From positions 28,213,855 to 28,277,854 of the forward strand of contig NC_054867.1 of the NCBI RefSeq assembly GCF_018320785.1: DNA of 64,000 nucleotides. Reading direction: 5' to 3'. The number at the start of each line of letters is the position of its first letter. The stretch's first letter is position 1. The stretch is from Cheilinus undulatus. Its lineage: Eukaryota > Chordata > Actinopteri > Labriformes > Labridae. Shown here piece by piece: positions 41,527-60,013 of the stretch. A program made the translations under genes and the position numbers. The notes below the pieces were generated by a model. It had not been told where the DNA came from. It searched no databases and was given only the letters and a program-made list of their open reading frames with translations.

Positions 41527-41879
41527 TATATGAATTATGATAGAATAAAATGCTGTGATTTATGGAACAAAAGATGCCAAATTAAGGTGCAGGTGTCTTA
41601 ATAAAACCAAGTAAGTGTACGACTTAGTCTGCTTGTGTTGGCGTCATTTTTGATTGCAAGTGATAAATGCATTAACTTTTGTTGTTTGGTTGAGCTAGCT
41701 GGATTTTATATGCAAATTTCTGGTTCATGTAAGGCAGCTTACTGCTGGAGGTTGAAAGGCAGCTGTATTTGGAAGCCAACCGGAAATTGTCTGGAACTGA
41801 GGGTAAACGCTGCCGGGAGATGATGCCGTTATAAACAGGCAGATGAAAATACCGAATAAACTCCCTGAAACGGCCCTGA

Positions 41880-42360
41880 CAGGTAGGGGGGATGCAACTT
41901 TTATGCGGGGAACCTTACAAGTACAATGGTATTTTCTCTACCTAAGCTGTGTCGTGTTGTTAAAGTCAGCTTCAAGCTGTCGGGGACCGTGAGCTAGCAA
42001 GCTAGCCGTTAGCTGGCTAGCAATAGCATCTGGGAGGCGGTGGGTGCCATAGCAACCGTTTAGGAAACATTGCTGAGATATTAGCTAGCTAAGACAGAGG
42101 CTAACCTTGGTTTGTTATGCTAGCGCTTAACAAAACGTCGTAGGTGCTTAAATGTCCAATTTAGCATCATCCATCTAAGTAATGTCACAGTGTCGTTGTC
42201 TGCCCTGCACTGTCGCCCTCATTACTGAGCTGTCACTCTTCCATATGTTTAAATGTAAGCTGTTGATGACGACAAAGTGCTTTAACGTTGTAGTCTTGAG
42301 TTTAGCTAGCTTGGCTAACGGTTATTTGCATCACATGCTATAAGCTAATGTTAGCTACTA
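41880..42360 (+). promoter_or_regulatory. Probable ikzf4 5' exon/promoter region
   Basis: A locally GC-richer stretch with dense GCTAGC/GTTAGC words (41990-42130 and 42300-42360), like those at the starts of the other genes here. At 42043-42056 GGTGCCATAGCAAC matches an RFX X-box with one mismatch. The first coding exon at 43643 directly follows a splice acceptor, so a non-coding 5' exon must lie upstream, and this is the best candidate. Exon edges cannot be fixed. Confidence 0.35.
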
Positions 42361-42944
42361 GGCCTATCCGTAAACTTAGGTGATCTTAATTCACGTTAGT
42401 AAGATATCAAAGTTAACACTATACATCTCCGTTGCAAAGTGGATTTCAGTCTCATGTTTCTCACATGGGCCTTACTTAAGATTAGCTGAGCACGAAGTTA
42501 CTTCATTGTTGTTGTCTTGGGTCTGCCTTATTACTACTGAGTAGATACCTCCTCTGTTACTGCTAAGGTTGAGTTAGCGTTAACTTAGCCCCCTAAGTAG
42601 TTTACTTTTTGTTGTAGGTGCTGTAATTTTGCGTCAGTTCATGACGTTATTTGTGCCATGATTTAATAATTCAGTTAAATATTGTTGTAGGACAGAGTAT
42701 ATAAACTCAAGATCACTACATACTCTTATCGACTTCATCGACAAGTTAACAGTAATCTATCTATAGATACGCTTGCCTTTGGGATTTATTTTTTTTACAT
42801 TTTTATTTATTTGTATTTTTTTGCTGGTTTGTTTTAAGTGCCTCATAAAATTACCAAGGAACCAGATGTAACAAATTCCAGTTGTATCTGATATGAATTG
42901 CATTTCAAAATGTGACATCCAATTGGATCACCACCTGTCTTTTC

Positions 42945-43592
42945 CAGGGCTCCTGCAAATCATTAAAGTCTTGACAAGTCTTAAATTGGGCTTTTTAAAT
43001 CACGGCCATAAATGTCTTACTTTTACTAGTAAGTGGCCTTAAACTTTGGAGGGCACGTTGACTTAGATATGTGTTTATCCTTCTTTGTTTTGTACCTAAA
43101 TGTATTTGATATGTAATCATTCCTTTTAGGAGTATATTCTTGTTTTATATGTCATATAAACCACTATCCCATATATTGATAGAAAAGAGGCATTAAATGT
43201 GCAAGAAATTATCAAATTTGGGTGTTTATGGAGCAATGGCCTAGTAGTTAGGTCATGTCCCGTGTACGCAGGTGACCCAGGTTGAAGTCCGGCCTGTGTC
43301 TCCTTTCCCACGTCTGTCCTCCACTTTGCCATCCCTTTTTCTAATTCTATCCACTGTGACGGAGGCCATTAAAGCGCATCAAAGAGATGTTTTGGTCATA
43401 AATATGCCTTTATTTATAAAGGAGGAGAACAGTGGATTAAACCTGATCATTCAGCTCTGCCCACTTAAAGATAAATCTCACATCTTTCATATTAGACAGT
43501 TTACTGCACATAATATGATGTTCATTTTTATCAGCTCAAGTGTAAAAAAAAAAAGTCTTAAATTTTATTGTTAAATGTGTGTAGGAAACCCG
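42945..43592. mobile_element. MITE-like 'GTCTTAAA' element with nested SINE
   Basis: The left end CAGGGCTCCTGCAAAT and the right end (reverse-complemented CGGGTTTCCTACACAC) are loosely inverted. Both sides carry the AGTCTTAAATT phrase. A tRNA-type SINE lies inside (43228-43376). Related scraps occur at 12290-12440 and 20850-21290. Confidence 0.42.
43228..43376 (+). repeat. tRNA-type SINE copy
   Basis: Pol III-like A box TGGCCTAGTAGTTAGG (about 43237) and B box GGTTGAAGTCC (43280-43290), followed by C/T-rich sequence and ATTAAAG near the end. The spacing fits a tRNA-derived SINE head rather than a functional tRNA, since no cloverleaf stem closes it. Confidence 0.55.
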
Positions 43593-43642
43593 TTTCTACT
43601 AACGTCTGTCGTAATTATCACTTCATATTTCATTTATCTAGT

Positions 43643-48841
<5,199 letters not shown>

Positions 48842-51800
48842 TGATTAAAGTGGACAGTGTGCTTCAGAACAAGCTGTTTTTACACTGAGGTGAGGACCTG
48901 GCTGAGTTTGGTCTGCACACTAGTTTACAGAGGCACTGATGACAGGGAAATGATAGGAATCTTCCCAACATGCTGTGACACAGTTTGCATTTATGGCAGT
49001 TATTCATGTTTCTTCAATTATTGTAGTAGTCCCTACTATTTTCAATGCACTTTGAAAAATGAACCCGTTTAAAATGCACTTTAATCAAATTGAATAGTAG
49101 ATGAAGAGCTGAAACACTTTTTCATCTACCCATGTGCCTTGCTCAGGATCCAAACCTGATGCACAAATCTGACTTTTGTCCAGAAACTGAAACCTTTCAC
49201 TTTTAATGCACTTTAACAGAAACAAATTGTTAAATCATCATCAAATTACATAGGTCCATTGATATTGGAATCACAGAAAGTACGAATTTGCACTTCAAGA
49301 ACTTAATTTGTGAAACAGTTCTCTGACAAATGATACTGGCCACAGTGCTTTGAGAGGCTCAGCATGATGTGAAATGAAATGCAGACCAAACTCAAAAACC
49401 AGGTCCAAGTCGACTGGATGTGTCTGTGGGGTCGTCCATGAATTTTAAACTGCACTTTTGTTTCTAATGGGGTTGAGTTGGAAAAATTTGAGTGTGTTTG
49501 TGTGTGTGAGAAAGGGGAGAATATGTGGCACCCTGTGTTTTTTGGAGGTGAATTTAAATAAGTGGAAAATGAAGGCCTTTGTGTGAATGCTCCATGTATG
49601 AAATGTTTTTTTTTCTTTTCTATGACTGCTTTGGTTGCACTGATACCTGCCAGAAAACTTTAATTATATTAAACTATTTTATGGAATACTTTGACCTGCA
49701 CATTTCTCTCAAAGTGTGAGGAGAAAAAAAAAGTTTTTTCTCATAAGAAAAGGGGTACGAGATTCACTGCCAGTTTTACAGATGACAAGAGGGTATGATC
49801 TTTACAAGTCTTAAACGTTTTCCCATTCATAGCTACATCAAGTAGAAACAAATGCTTATCTATTTATGCTATATTTAAGGATTTTTTTTGGTGTTCTCTC
49901 TCATTGTATTGTGCCTTTCTTCACCCTGATCCCACCAGGTTGAAGGACATAAACTACCACAGTCATATCTAAAGACAGATCATCATGGATGGTTTTAGTG
50001 ATCTTCAGTCACAAAACTGCTTTAAAGTCTCTAAACTTAAGGTCCTGGCTTATATAGCTTTGCACAATTGTTATTTGATCCTATTTGAATAAAAAGTGGG
50101 ATTTTTTCCCTGAATGAATTAATGAATTAGCAAAGAGCCACTTCTGCTAATTTATCAGACATACTGTGCATGGCACTTAGCACAAGCTTTTATGACATAA
50201 GTGTGTTCAGTGTGGAGTGACAGTTTACTGCCACTTAAAAGGGTTCAATTTTTTAAAAAATATATTAATTTGAATTTTCTTTGCACATACTTTAGTTGAC
50301 AGACTCCCCTTTCATTAGTTTGTAATTTTTTTAAAACCCACAATAATACATTTTGGTCATATGGTGCAAGGGGGCTGGTTAATAGCACTATCAGCTCTCA
50401 AATTTGACTTTTGATATTCAAAACATTATAAATTTAACATTTCACTCCCCATTTATATCAGACTAAATAAAACTTGCACAGTCCTACAAGCTACCTTGCT
50501 AAATCAGTCATACAGAGTTTGACCAGAAAAAAAAAAAGTAAAGCTGGTGGGTGTTTATGAATTAAAAACATGCAGATTAACTCCACTATAAACAGCCACA
50601 GCTTTAATATTTTAGACCATCCAAGAAAGGCTCAAAAAAATACTGAAATTCATCAATATTTGTCTGTTGACTTGGGCCAGTTTTTAATTTTGTAAAATAT
50701 AACATTTATTTCTCATAATGATTGCCACATTTGTAAAGCAGCCACAACAGAAACAGCATTTGAATCGATATGTTAAATCGTTTTTTGCTTCATTGGTTTG
50801 GCCTGAACTACATGTAGAAGTGGTGCTCCCTTTGTAATTATTTTTTAGATCCTTGCTGCGATTCTATGCAGCCAAGGCCAAATAATCACCATTTCTCTCT
50901 TGGAAGCACATTTCCCTATAAGAGGCAAAATTGAGAGGGAATAGGGCTGATCTATTTGGATTTATAAAGATAATAAATGAGGAGAATGCTGCCGTTTCTT
51001 TATCACTGTTCTTGTCAGGAAAACCTTGTTAAAATTGTCTTTTTTCATAGTTGCTCCACTGATTTTGCTGTAGACACCTAAGGGTTCCCTATTAATATAT
51101 ACTGTTATGCTAAACCTCCATGTACTTTTATTTTTATGGTTACTAGTTTCTACAAGGACCTACATTTTTTTGTTGCATTTGTAAAGTAGGTGGATTTCTT
51201 TTAACATCGCTGTATGAGATTAAACAGTACATAACCAGTTCTCATAACACAGGAGAACAGTCAAGATTTAAATGTTCTCTTCCAAAGTAATACTTAACTT
51301 TCATAATGAATCTATCCTGCCTTAACATTCAAATAGAGAGAATAAACTGTTGTAGTGGGTTAAAACCTTATCAAGAGCACAGTGAAATTGACTTTAATGT
51401 AAAGATTTACCACCAAAGTTGTCATGGGTTTTGATGGAGAAGAAAATGCAGTTTGCAAGCAAGTGTACGTCACATTACGTCCCTGTGTATATTCTTTTTT
51501 AAGGTAATTGGAACCTTCATAAAGACCAAGGTGCAATTCTTCTACTTTTAGTGAGATTTCTGTCATTGACATGACTTGTGTGCCTTTGGCCAGTGATGTT
51601 ATCTGCATTTATTTTGTAATCTAATTGATTTGTGTGTTCGAGATTGGTTTGCCACTTCTTCAAGGCTTGCATTACTAAAAAGGTCTTTCTTTTGTCCATG
51701 TTTGAAACTTTTGTACAGCAACAGCCATAAATGTTAACTAAACCCCCTGGTAGACGGACATAATTGTTTTATAATTTTAAAACTTCTTGACCAATCATAA

Positions 51801-52140
51801 CTAAAAAGACTTAAGTTAGGCAGAATTCTACGTCGCTAGGAGCCAAAGATGCATCTTGATAAAGATATTTTGATAAAATGTACAAAACTTCAACTGGGTG
51901 GAACCCGTAGATGTTGGTCTCAATGTGAAGTTGGCAAGACTGCTGCAGTGTTGTAGAGTACTGCATCCAAGTCCATCTTGAAGAAAATCGGCCCTTTCCT
52001 GTTCAAATGTTGGGATTTTTTTGTTTGAAATGTGCAATAGACAGTGAAGTGTTTCTAAACCTGCTGCATGTTAATACCACTGCTGTTCGCTCCTCAACCA
52101 CGTTTCTGTTGTAAAGACAACCAAATAAACTGTCTACTCC
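48842..52140 (+). other. ikzf4: ikzf4 3' untranslated region with polyadenylation signal
   Basis: About 3.3 kb of non-coding sequence follow the TAA at 48839-48841. AATAAA at 52124-52129 is a good distal signal; internal AATAAA words (for example near 50086) may give shorter forms. No transposon with clear ends is seen in this stretch, unlike the introns. Confidence 0.45.
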
Positions 52141-52753
52141 AACTCAAAAACAACCTCATCTATAAGTTTTGTGATAATCTTAGTTTCATTGTTGTTTTCC
52201 CCTGAACATCTCCCCACTTACTTACAGTGCTCTGCTACAGCATTTAATATCTGCACTGCCCTTTTAATGTACAAAATAGTATTACTGATTAGCAGAATTA
52301 ATCTTGATCCACTCTGCTGGGCCCCGATTGGCAGAAAAATCTTTTTCAGCCCCCACACGACAACCCATCACACACAGGTATGTTATGACAAAAGTTTTGA
52401 CTCTTCTCCTCATCACCCACCTTTTTATAGGTGAACCTAAGGGGGACCATATTTGATTCTCTTTGTTTTAGTAGTTATATCTGGTGTAAATCAATTGTTA
52501 GACCAACACTTTACCAGAAGTCCTCTCACAAAGTTGGCTATCCTTTTCAAGTAGAGTAAAAGGGCTAACATTACCTTCATGTGGTCTTGTCAGGGCCCAT
52601 TTTGGGAGCCACTGATCTACTCTTATGTTTTGTATGTCAAGCTACTCCAAATAAAATTCTACACAAGCTTTTCATCAGGTAAAAATACAAGCCCATTAAT
52701 TAGAAAAAAAATCAGGCATCAGATCTTGAAGGTTTTTGTAAAGATTTTTCAAA
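52141..52753. other. Short intergenic spacer between convergent ikzf4 and rps26
   Basis: About 600 bp between the two 3' ends. No gene or repeat with clear edges is seen. Confidence 0.4.
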
Positions 52754-52759
52754 TTTATT
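52754..52759 (-). terminator. rps26: rps26 polyadenylation signal
   Basis: AATAAA on the minus strand, about 32 bases beyond the stop codon. This is the very short 3' UTR typical of ribosomal protein genes. Confidence 0.75.
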
Positions 52760-52790
52760 CTTCAGGAGTACAGCATCTTTAAATTCTGCT

Positions 52791-54397
<1,607 letters not shown>

Positions 54398-54400
<3 letters not shown>

Positions 54401-54470
54401 GTTGCACGAGAAGCTGGAAAGAGGACCGGAAGAGGTAGTACCGCGAGAAGTAGTGCCATCCGCTCCGCCC
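54398..54470 (-). promoter_or_regulatory. rps26 5' UTR/TOP-like region
   Basis: On the minus strand a pyrimidine-rich stretch (CCTCTTCCGG, then TCCTCTTTCC) lies 16-37 bases before the ATG, as expected of a terminal oligopyrimidine start in ribosomal protein genes. The exact start site is inferred. GTTAGC/GCTAGC words lie within intron 1 at about 54157-54230. Confidence 0.5.
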
Positions 54471-54872
54471 TCCATCTATTTTTCATTAAGAGAACAGTCT
54501 TGCGTGTTCATTATTTAAAAACTCTCCCGAAATGTGTGTCTTGTGGCCAAGATATGAAAGAAATAGCAACAAAAACTTAAAAAACACGTTTAGTCACGTT
54601 TTATTTGCGGAGGGATATCAGTGCGCTAGATTTATTGACAAGCCTCTCTCGAGTTTCCAGAGTTCCCAAAAACAGTTGCAACCACAGCAATCGAGCAAAG
54701 CCTTAGTATGAAACAAGCGTACCCATGAATATCGTTAGAGAACAAAATTAAAAGAAGCGATTTAGATTAATCAACAAACCACTACTATATCACATTCATT
54801 ACCCCTTTTATTGTATTAACCCTCTGATTGTTTTTATTCGATTCCACTCTGTCTCTTTTAAATATTTTATAT

Positions 54873-55267
54873 CAGTGGTCATATGTCTTCTGTGGTGGGC
54901 CACATGCTCACCCGCGTTCACTCATGGTGACCCTTAAGTTAATTTTAGATATCTAGAAATTGTAGAACTGGGGAAAACATGATCAAATCCGTCATCAAAA
55001 CATAGAATAATAGAAAAATTTCTAGACTTATCTTTTTTTACTGTTGTATGTTGGCAAGAAGATATAATTGACTTTCATTGTCACTTTAAAAATACTTTGT
55101 ATGCATTATCAAACGCGCTTTAATAAAAATCAAGACATGTTAGTAAAAGATACCCATTCACAAAAAACACTTAATATTGAATTAGAAAGTTCGTAACAAT
55201 TTGGCCCTCTGGCAATGAGAATAAAACTGGCGTGGCCTTCCCAGTACTCAAAATTGTCTATCCCTGG
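54873..55267. mobile_element. Probable hAT-type non-autonomous element
   Basis: The left end reads CAGTGGTCATATGTC and the right end reverse-complements to CCAGGGATAGACAATTTTG. The interior has the GTGGGCCACATGC phrase and a GGCCCTCTGGC box, both seen in fish hAT relics. No clear duplication. The spacer 55268-56068 contains nothing else recognised. Confidence 0.35.
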
Positions 55268-56068
55268 TTTACATCTCTGGTACTTGGTCTCTCTTTTTAT
55301 GATTCTGGGTTTTTATGATGTGTTTCTTAGCTTCACACGATATGTTCTTGGGTTCTTATAATGTGTCTCCTGGGATATTTGGGTTAATAATGGCTGAATT
55401 TCTCATGGGCTCTTTTGATGTTGGGGTTTTGTCTTTCTTATTGTGTACTTTGCTTTCAGTCATTCCTTGCTTAATGTCAAAATACTTTGTAAACCATTGT
55501 TTTTAAAAGTGTTATACAAATGAATGTATCTTTATTTTTTAGCTACAGAAGTGTATTTTGTTGCACTTAGAATTTTTTTGTTGTGTTGTGTAGAGCTCTG
55601 TTTTTGAGTTAATGGCGTCAGTATCTTGAGATATCACTCAGTCAAAAAGGCAAACATGTATCAAAAATGTTCTCTTAATTCTGAGATTGTGATGTCATCA
55701 TCTCAGGAAAACAGCATTTTTTTATTTATGTGAATGGAGGGGGATCTGAAAAGTGTTTATGATAATTTACAACTAACTTATGAGTACCATAAATTACAGC
55801 TAGGAACCACCAAGTCTGATTTTACATTGCTTGACTCTACACCACCTACTTTACTTACCTTGCCTAGATTTTTGAAAACAGTAAAAGCCTGGTTCACTTT
55901 TAACACACATTTCTAAAACTGAAAAAAACATCTTGTCTCTAAGTCAGCCATGAAATGCAATGCTGATCTATGGTTGGTCCAGTTCCCAACACCAGTACCA
56001 TCAGGTCCAGTAGACTGGAGTACAATTAGCCTGATTTCTTTTTGTGTCATCTCCCTTTAGTGAAGCTA

Positions 56069-57143
56069 CAGCACTTATAAAAAGTTTTCACCCCCTTGGA
56101 TGTTTTACCCTTTCATTGATTTTATAAATGAAATAATGGTCAATGTAATTTGGCTTTTTTTTTTTTTTTTTTTTTTTTCAAAAAATACAAAAAACTCTTT
56201 AATGTCAAAGTGAAAACACATTTCTACTAAGTAAGTTCAACTCTATGACTTCTCTGAAGGAGTTACAAGCCTCAGCAGATGACATGGGAGAGACTCTGCA
56301 TACAACTCCTTCCAGGGTTCTTTACCAGTCAAAACTTTATGGGAGTAGGCAATGAGAAAGCCACAGTGAAAGAAAACTTGAAAGGAGTTGGCCAGTCCTG
56401 TGGAGGACTACATCGTCAAGTGGAAGAAAGTTCTGTGGTCTGATGAGACCCCAGTGGTGCTTTTTGGCCATCAGACAAGACGCTATGTTTGGAAGATACC
56501 AAACACTGGACAAAACACAAACACACCATCCCCACTATGAAGCATGGTGGTGTCAGCATCATGCTGTGGGGGTGCTTCTCACCAGCAAGCCCTGTAAAGC
56601 CACATTATGTAATAACACCGTATTATATAATAACCCTAACCAAAGGACTTAGTGTGGGCTCCAAGGTATGCCCTTCCCAACTACCTTGCCTAGCTCTAAC
56701 CGCTTAGTGGCTTATGCCTAAAACTAACCCCCCTTCAGGGTTCTAGACTAAACACCTACCCTACTACCTTGCCCTAACTCTTACCGCTTAGTGGCTTAGA
56801 AAATGCGGCGTTATTACATGATGGATGGAAAATGTATTACATTATTACATAATGCAGCAATATTACATAATGCGGTGCTACAAGCCCTGAAAGGCTTGTA
56901 AAGGTAGAGGGTACAATGAATGCAGCAAAATATAGGATAATCCTAAAGGACAATCTTTTTCAGTCTGCAAAAGAACTAAGGCTTTGGTAAAGATTCATTT
57001 TCTAGCAAGACAATGACATTTAAGAGTGTTTTTGTATTTCTTTCTTTCTTTTTTTAAGCCAAATAATATTGACCACGATTCATTTATAAAATCAATATAA
57101 GAGTATAACATCAAAGGAGGGGGGATACTTTCTATAGGCACTG
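56069..57143 (+). mobile_element. Decayed Tc1/mariner-like element split by a MITE
   Basis: TA-flanked (56067-56068 and 57144-57145). The right end reverse-complements to CAGTGCCTATAGAAAGTATC, matching the left-end type. Same family as 2680-3604. On the + strand, 56430-56580 retains transposase scraps: LWSDET with the first catalytic Asp, QTRRYVW and [12 protein letters not shown], in different frames. The catalytic second half is gone. A hAT MITE is inserted at 56595-56880. Confidence 0.8.
56595..56880. mobile_element. hAT-type MITE nested in the decayed Tc1 copy
   Basis: A 286-bp element flanked by exact CAAGCCCTG repeats (56586-56594 and 56881-56889). Inverted ends are TAAAGCCACATTATGTAAT at the left and TAGCACCGCATTATGTAAT at the right (reverse-complemented). 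The interior repeats ATTACATAATG-type words. No coding sequence. Confidence 0.87.
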
Positions 57144-57456
57144 TAAGGAGATTGAAATACAAAAGGATAGAGCACTGCTGGAGATTTTAAGACACTAACA
57201 GATGTAACAGTGAAGAGGAATCTACAAGCAGTAAGCTTTAAAGCTCATTTAGGCACACAGACCTTCAGCGTCTGCTACAGGTCTTCCCTGAAAGTGCAAG
57301 GCAGATTTAGTTGGACCCCTGTGATTGTAGGTCAGTTGCTTTTGATTGCAGATTGCTGAGTATCTTACATTAAAATCCCACAAGGTGTCCAAACACATAT
57401 TAATGTCATAAATCAACGCATCATAAACATGAAGAACACAACATACAATTAAAAAA

Positions 57457-57462
57457 TTTATT
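57457..57462 (-). terminator. fkbp11: fkbp11 polyadenylation signal candidate
   Basis: AATAAA on the minus strand, about 25 bases past the stop codon. It would give a very short 3' UTR. Confidence 0.5.
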
Positions 57463-57484
57463 TAAATAGTTCTGTTATTTGTCC

Positions 57485-59952
57485 TTATTTTTTCTTGATC
57501 TTCTTATCTTTTGCCTTCTTTTTGCTGGGTTTCTCTGCATTGGCCTTTTTATAGAGGTAAAGTCCCACCAGGCCAAGCAGAGTGGGCACCAAAGCCAAGC
57601 ACATGAGGGGAAACACATCGTTGACCATTTTCTGCCATGGCGTCTGCTGAATCACAGAAACCACCTCCACCTCGAACTCGAGCGCAGCATCACCTAGGAA
57701 ATTTTCATAATCAGCATTTTGTCACAACATATGTCCTTCATGTTACCATGTGATTGTTCATAACTGACATTATTTTTCAGGAGAGGGAAAATATTGCACA
57801 AAGCAGAAACTAAATCCTGTATTTCTCTAATATGGTCTTATTTTGATGCCCCTCTGTGTTTTGACACCTGCATTTTCAAAAGACAATTTAAGATCCATAT
57901 ACAAGATGAAGAGTTATTATTATAAACACAAGTATTTTTTTTGGTCTTATTTTATTATTGAAAAACAATTATACAAGCTGTTGCACTTGGTAACATGCAT
58001 GAATGTTCTTTAACATAAATGCCTGCCCTTTTGAGTCATCCTTGCTAAACTATACTGCTTCATTAAATCTTAACTGGCATGTATTGAGCTAGACCTCCTA
58101 AACAGTCCTCAAAAATGTATACACTCCCATTAAATCAAGTGTTTCTTTGTTTTTTTAGAAAATTACTGACCCACTTTGTAAAAATCAAGCAACATTTTGT
58201 GACTGGTCCTTCAAGGCTTTGTAACAAATACTCACGGTGATTGTACTAATAAATTTTACTTTCCCTGTCAAATTACGCTGCAAAGAGCTGATGTCAAAGC
58301 CTAACAGATTATGGAGGTTTAGCCTCTAGGCTGAATGAAATTATTTCTGTGTCTTTTGATGCAGGCAGCAGACACCCAGAGCTCTGATGTCAGATGTCAG
58401 AGAGGGAAATTTTCTCTTCCCTGATTTTTACAGTTTGACTATTTCATCTATTAAGTGTTCAAACTTGATTGGTCAAAAGGGATGTAACAATACATTCCAA
58501 CCAAAATCATGATACTGGGTGCACAATAGATTTTATCTGGATTTTTTTTTAACTGTTTCAAGTTTTTTCAAAGTTTGAAGTCAATTTACAAATAAACAAG
58601 ATTCTTTTATTTCAGTTCTCTCTCTCTCAGCTTTCTGCATGATTTCAGTACCTGGAATCGTAGGAGGGTAACCTTTTTTCCCATAGGCAAGATGAGATGG
58701 GATAGTGGCTTTTAGTTTTTGCCTGATTGAAAGAGAAACAAATACAGTCAGTGAGTAGGCTTTCCCCACAATCAATTGCAATACAACATTTATTCATTAA
58801 TTCATGACTGCATGAGAATTCAGTTCAGTGCTGAGCACTTTCATTTTCTTACTCACCCTTCACAAACTCCGACTAAGCTTTGTTCTAGACCTGATGAGAA
58901 GATCATACAGAGAGTTGATTAGCAAAGTAGGCTGCAGTTATCTCTGTCATGCTGGAACATCTAAGTGTTGTAGTGAGTTTGCTCCACAAAGACCTTTGCT
59001 GTTAATTTACCTGCAATCACTGTCCTTTTCCCCAGCTCAACAACAAGGGGCTCCATGGAAAGCGACGAGTCAATCACCTTACCGTCCATTAGTTTACCCT
59101 AAATGAAGAAATATACAATGTGACGTATGACAGAGTGATGTACAAAAAATTACAGCCACATTTTTTCCTGTCTGAGACTTTTATGCATTTGTAAACACTA
59201 AATATCACAAAATCCGTAAGGGATTTTTATGATGTTAGACAAAGCAAGGACAAGGTATTGATTAATGGCATAAATGAATTACTTTTATGTTTTAAATTAC
59301 TTTAACATCATACATTTTAGTTTATCACAAAGGGAAATTAAAATCAAACAAATGCACAAGATATCAAACTGTCTTGCTTCGAAGGTCATAAAGCACCGTC
59401 ATGCCAGATATAGTTTATAACTGTTTTTTTTTTTAGGTAAAGTAAGAAGTTGTCTCTTATTCCTTTCCTTTCTCTTATTATGTACAGGTGAGATCCACCA
59501 GCTATAAAATATGTAACAATCCCACAGAGAAATTCCACCATTCATGGTGGGAAAACGCTCAATACGTTTTAAGCTAGAAAGTGACACTGTGTGTGTTATA
59601 TGACAAAAACATTCAGTTATTCCAGACATATGCAGTAAACACCTACAGGCCATTTGAGTCTTTGGTCATAATTTCAGTTGTTTTGAACTTTCAATCCATT
59701 TTATCTTAGTTCTGTGCAACATATATGAGGGTAAAAAATGTGATGTGGAAGACTACTTTAGATACCGTGGTAATAATACAAAGTGTCATAAACAAACCAA
59801 CACTAAAGGATCTGCATATAAAGTTTGCAAAATGTTTCAGCTAAATTCAAAATAAGTTAAGGACTTTTTAACCACTAGGGCCTAAATCTGATCACTTGAT
59901 ATGACAGCACAAACACCCCCCCACACACACACACATACACATATATAAATAA

Positions 59953-60013
<61 letters not shown>

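Noticed and set aside
43228-43376. Possible tRNA gene from A- and B-box-like words
   Set aside because: No closing acceptor stem or anticodon arm, and the same words recur at 6664-6731 and 47483-47536, so it is a tRNA-derived SINE.
59958-60010. (AT)n run as a regulatory or origin element
   Set aside because: Simple microsatellite next to a CA repeat; no other signal supports a function.
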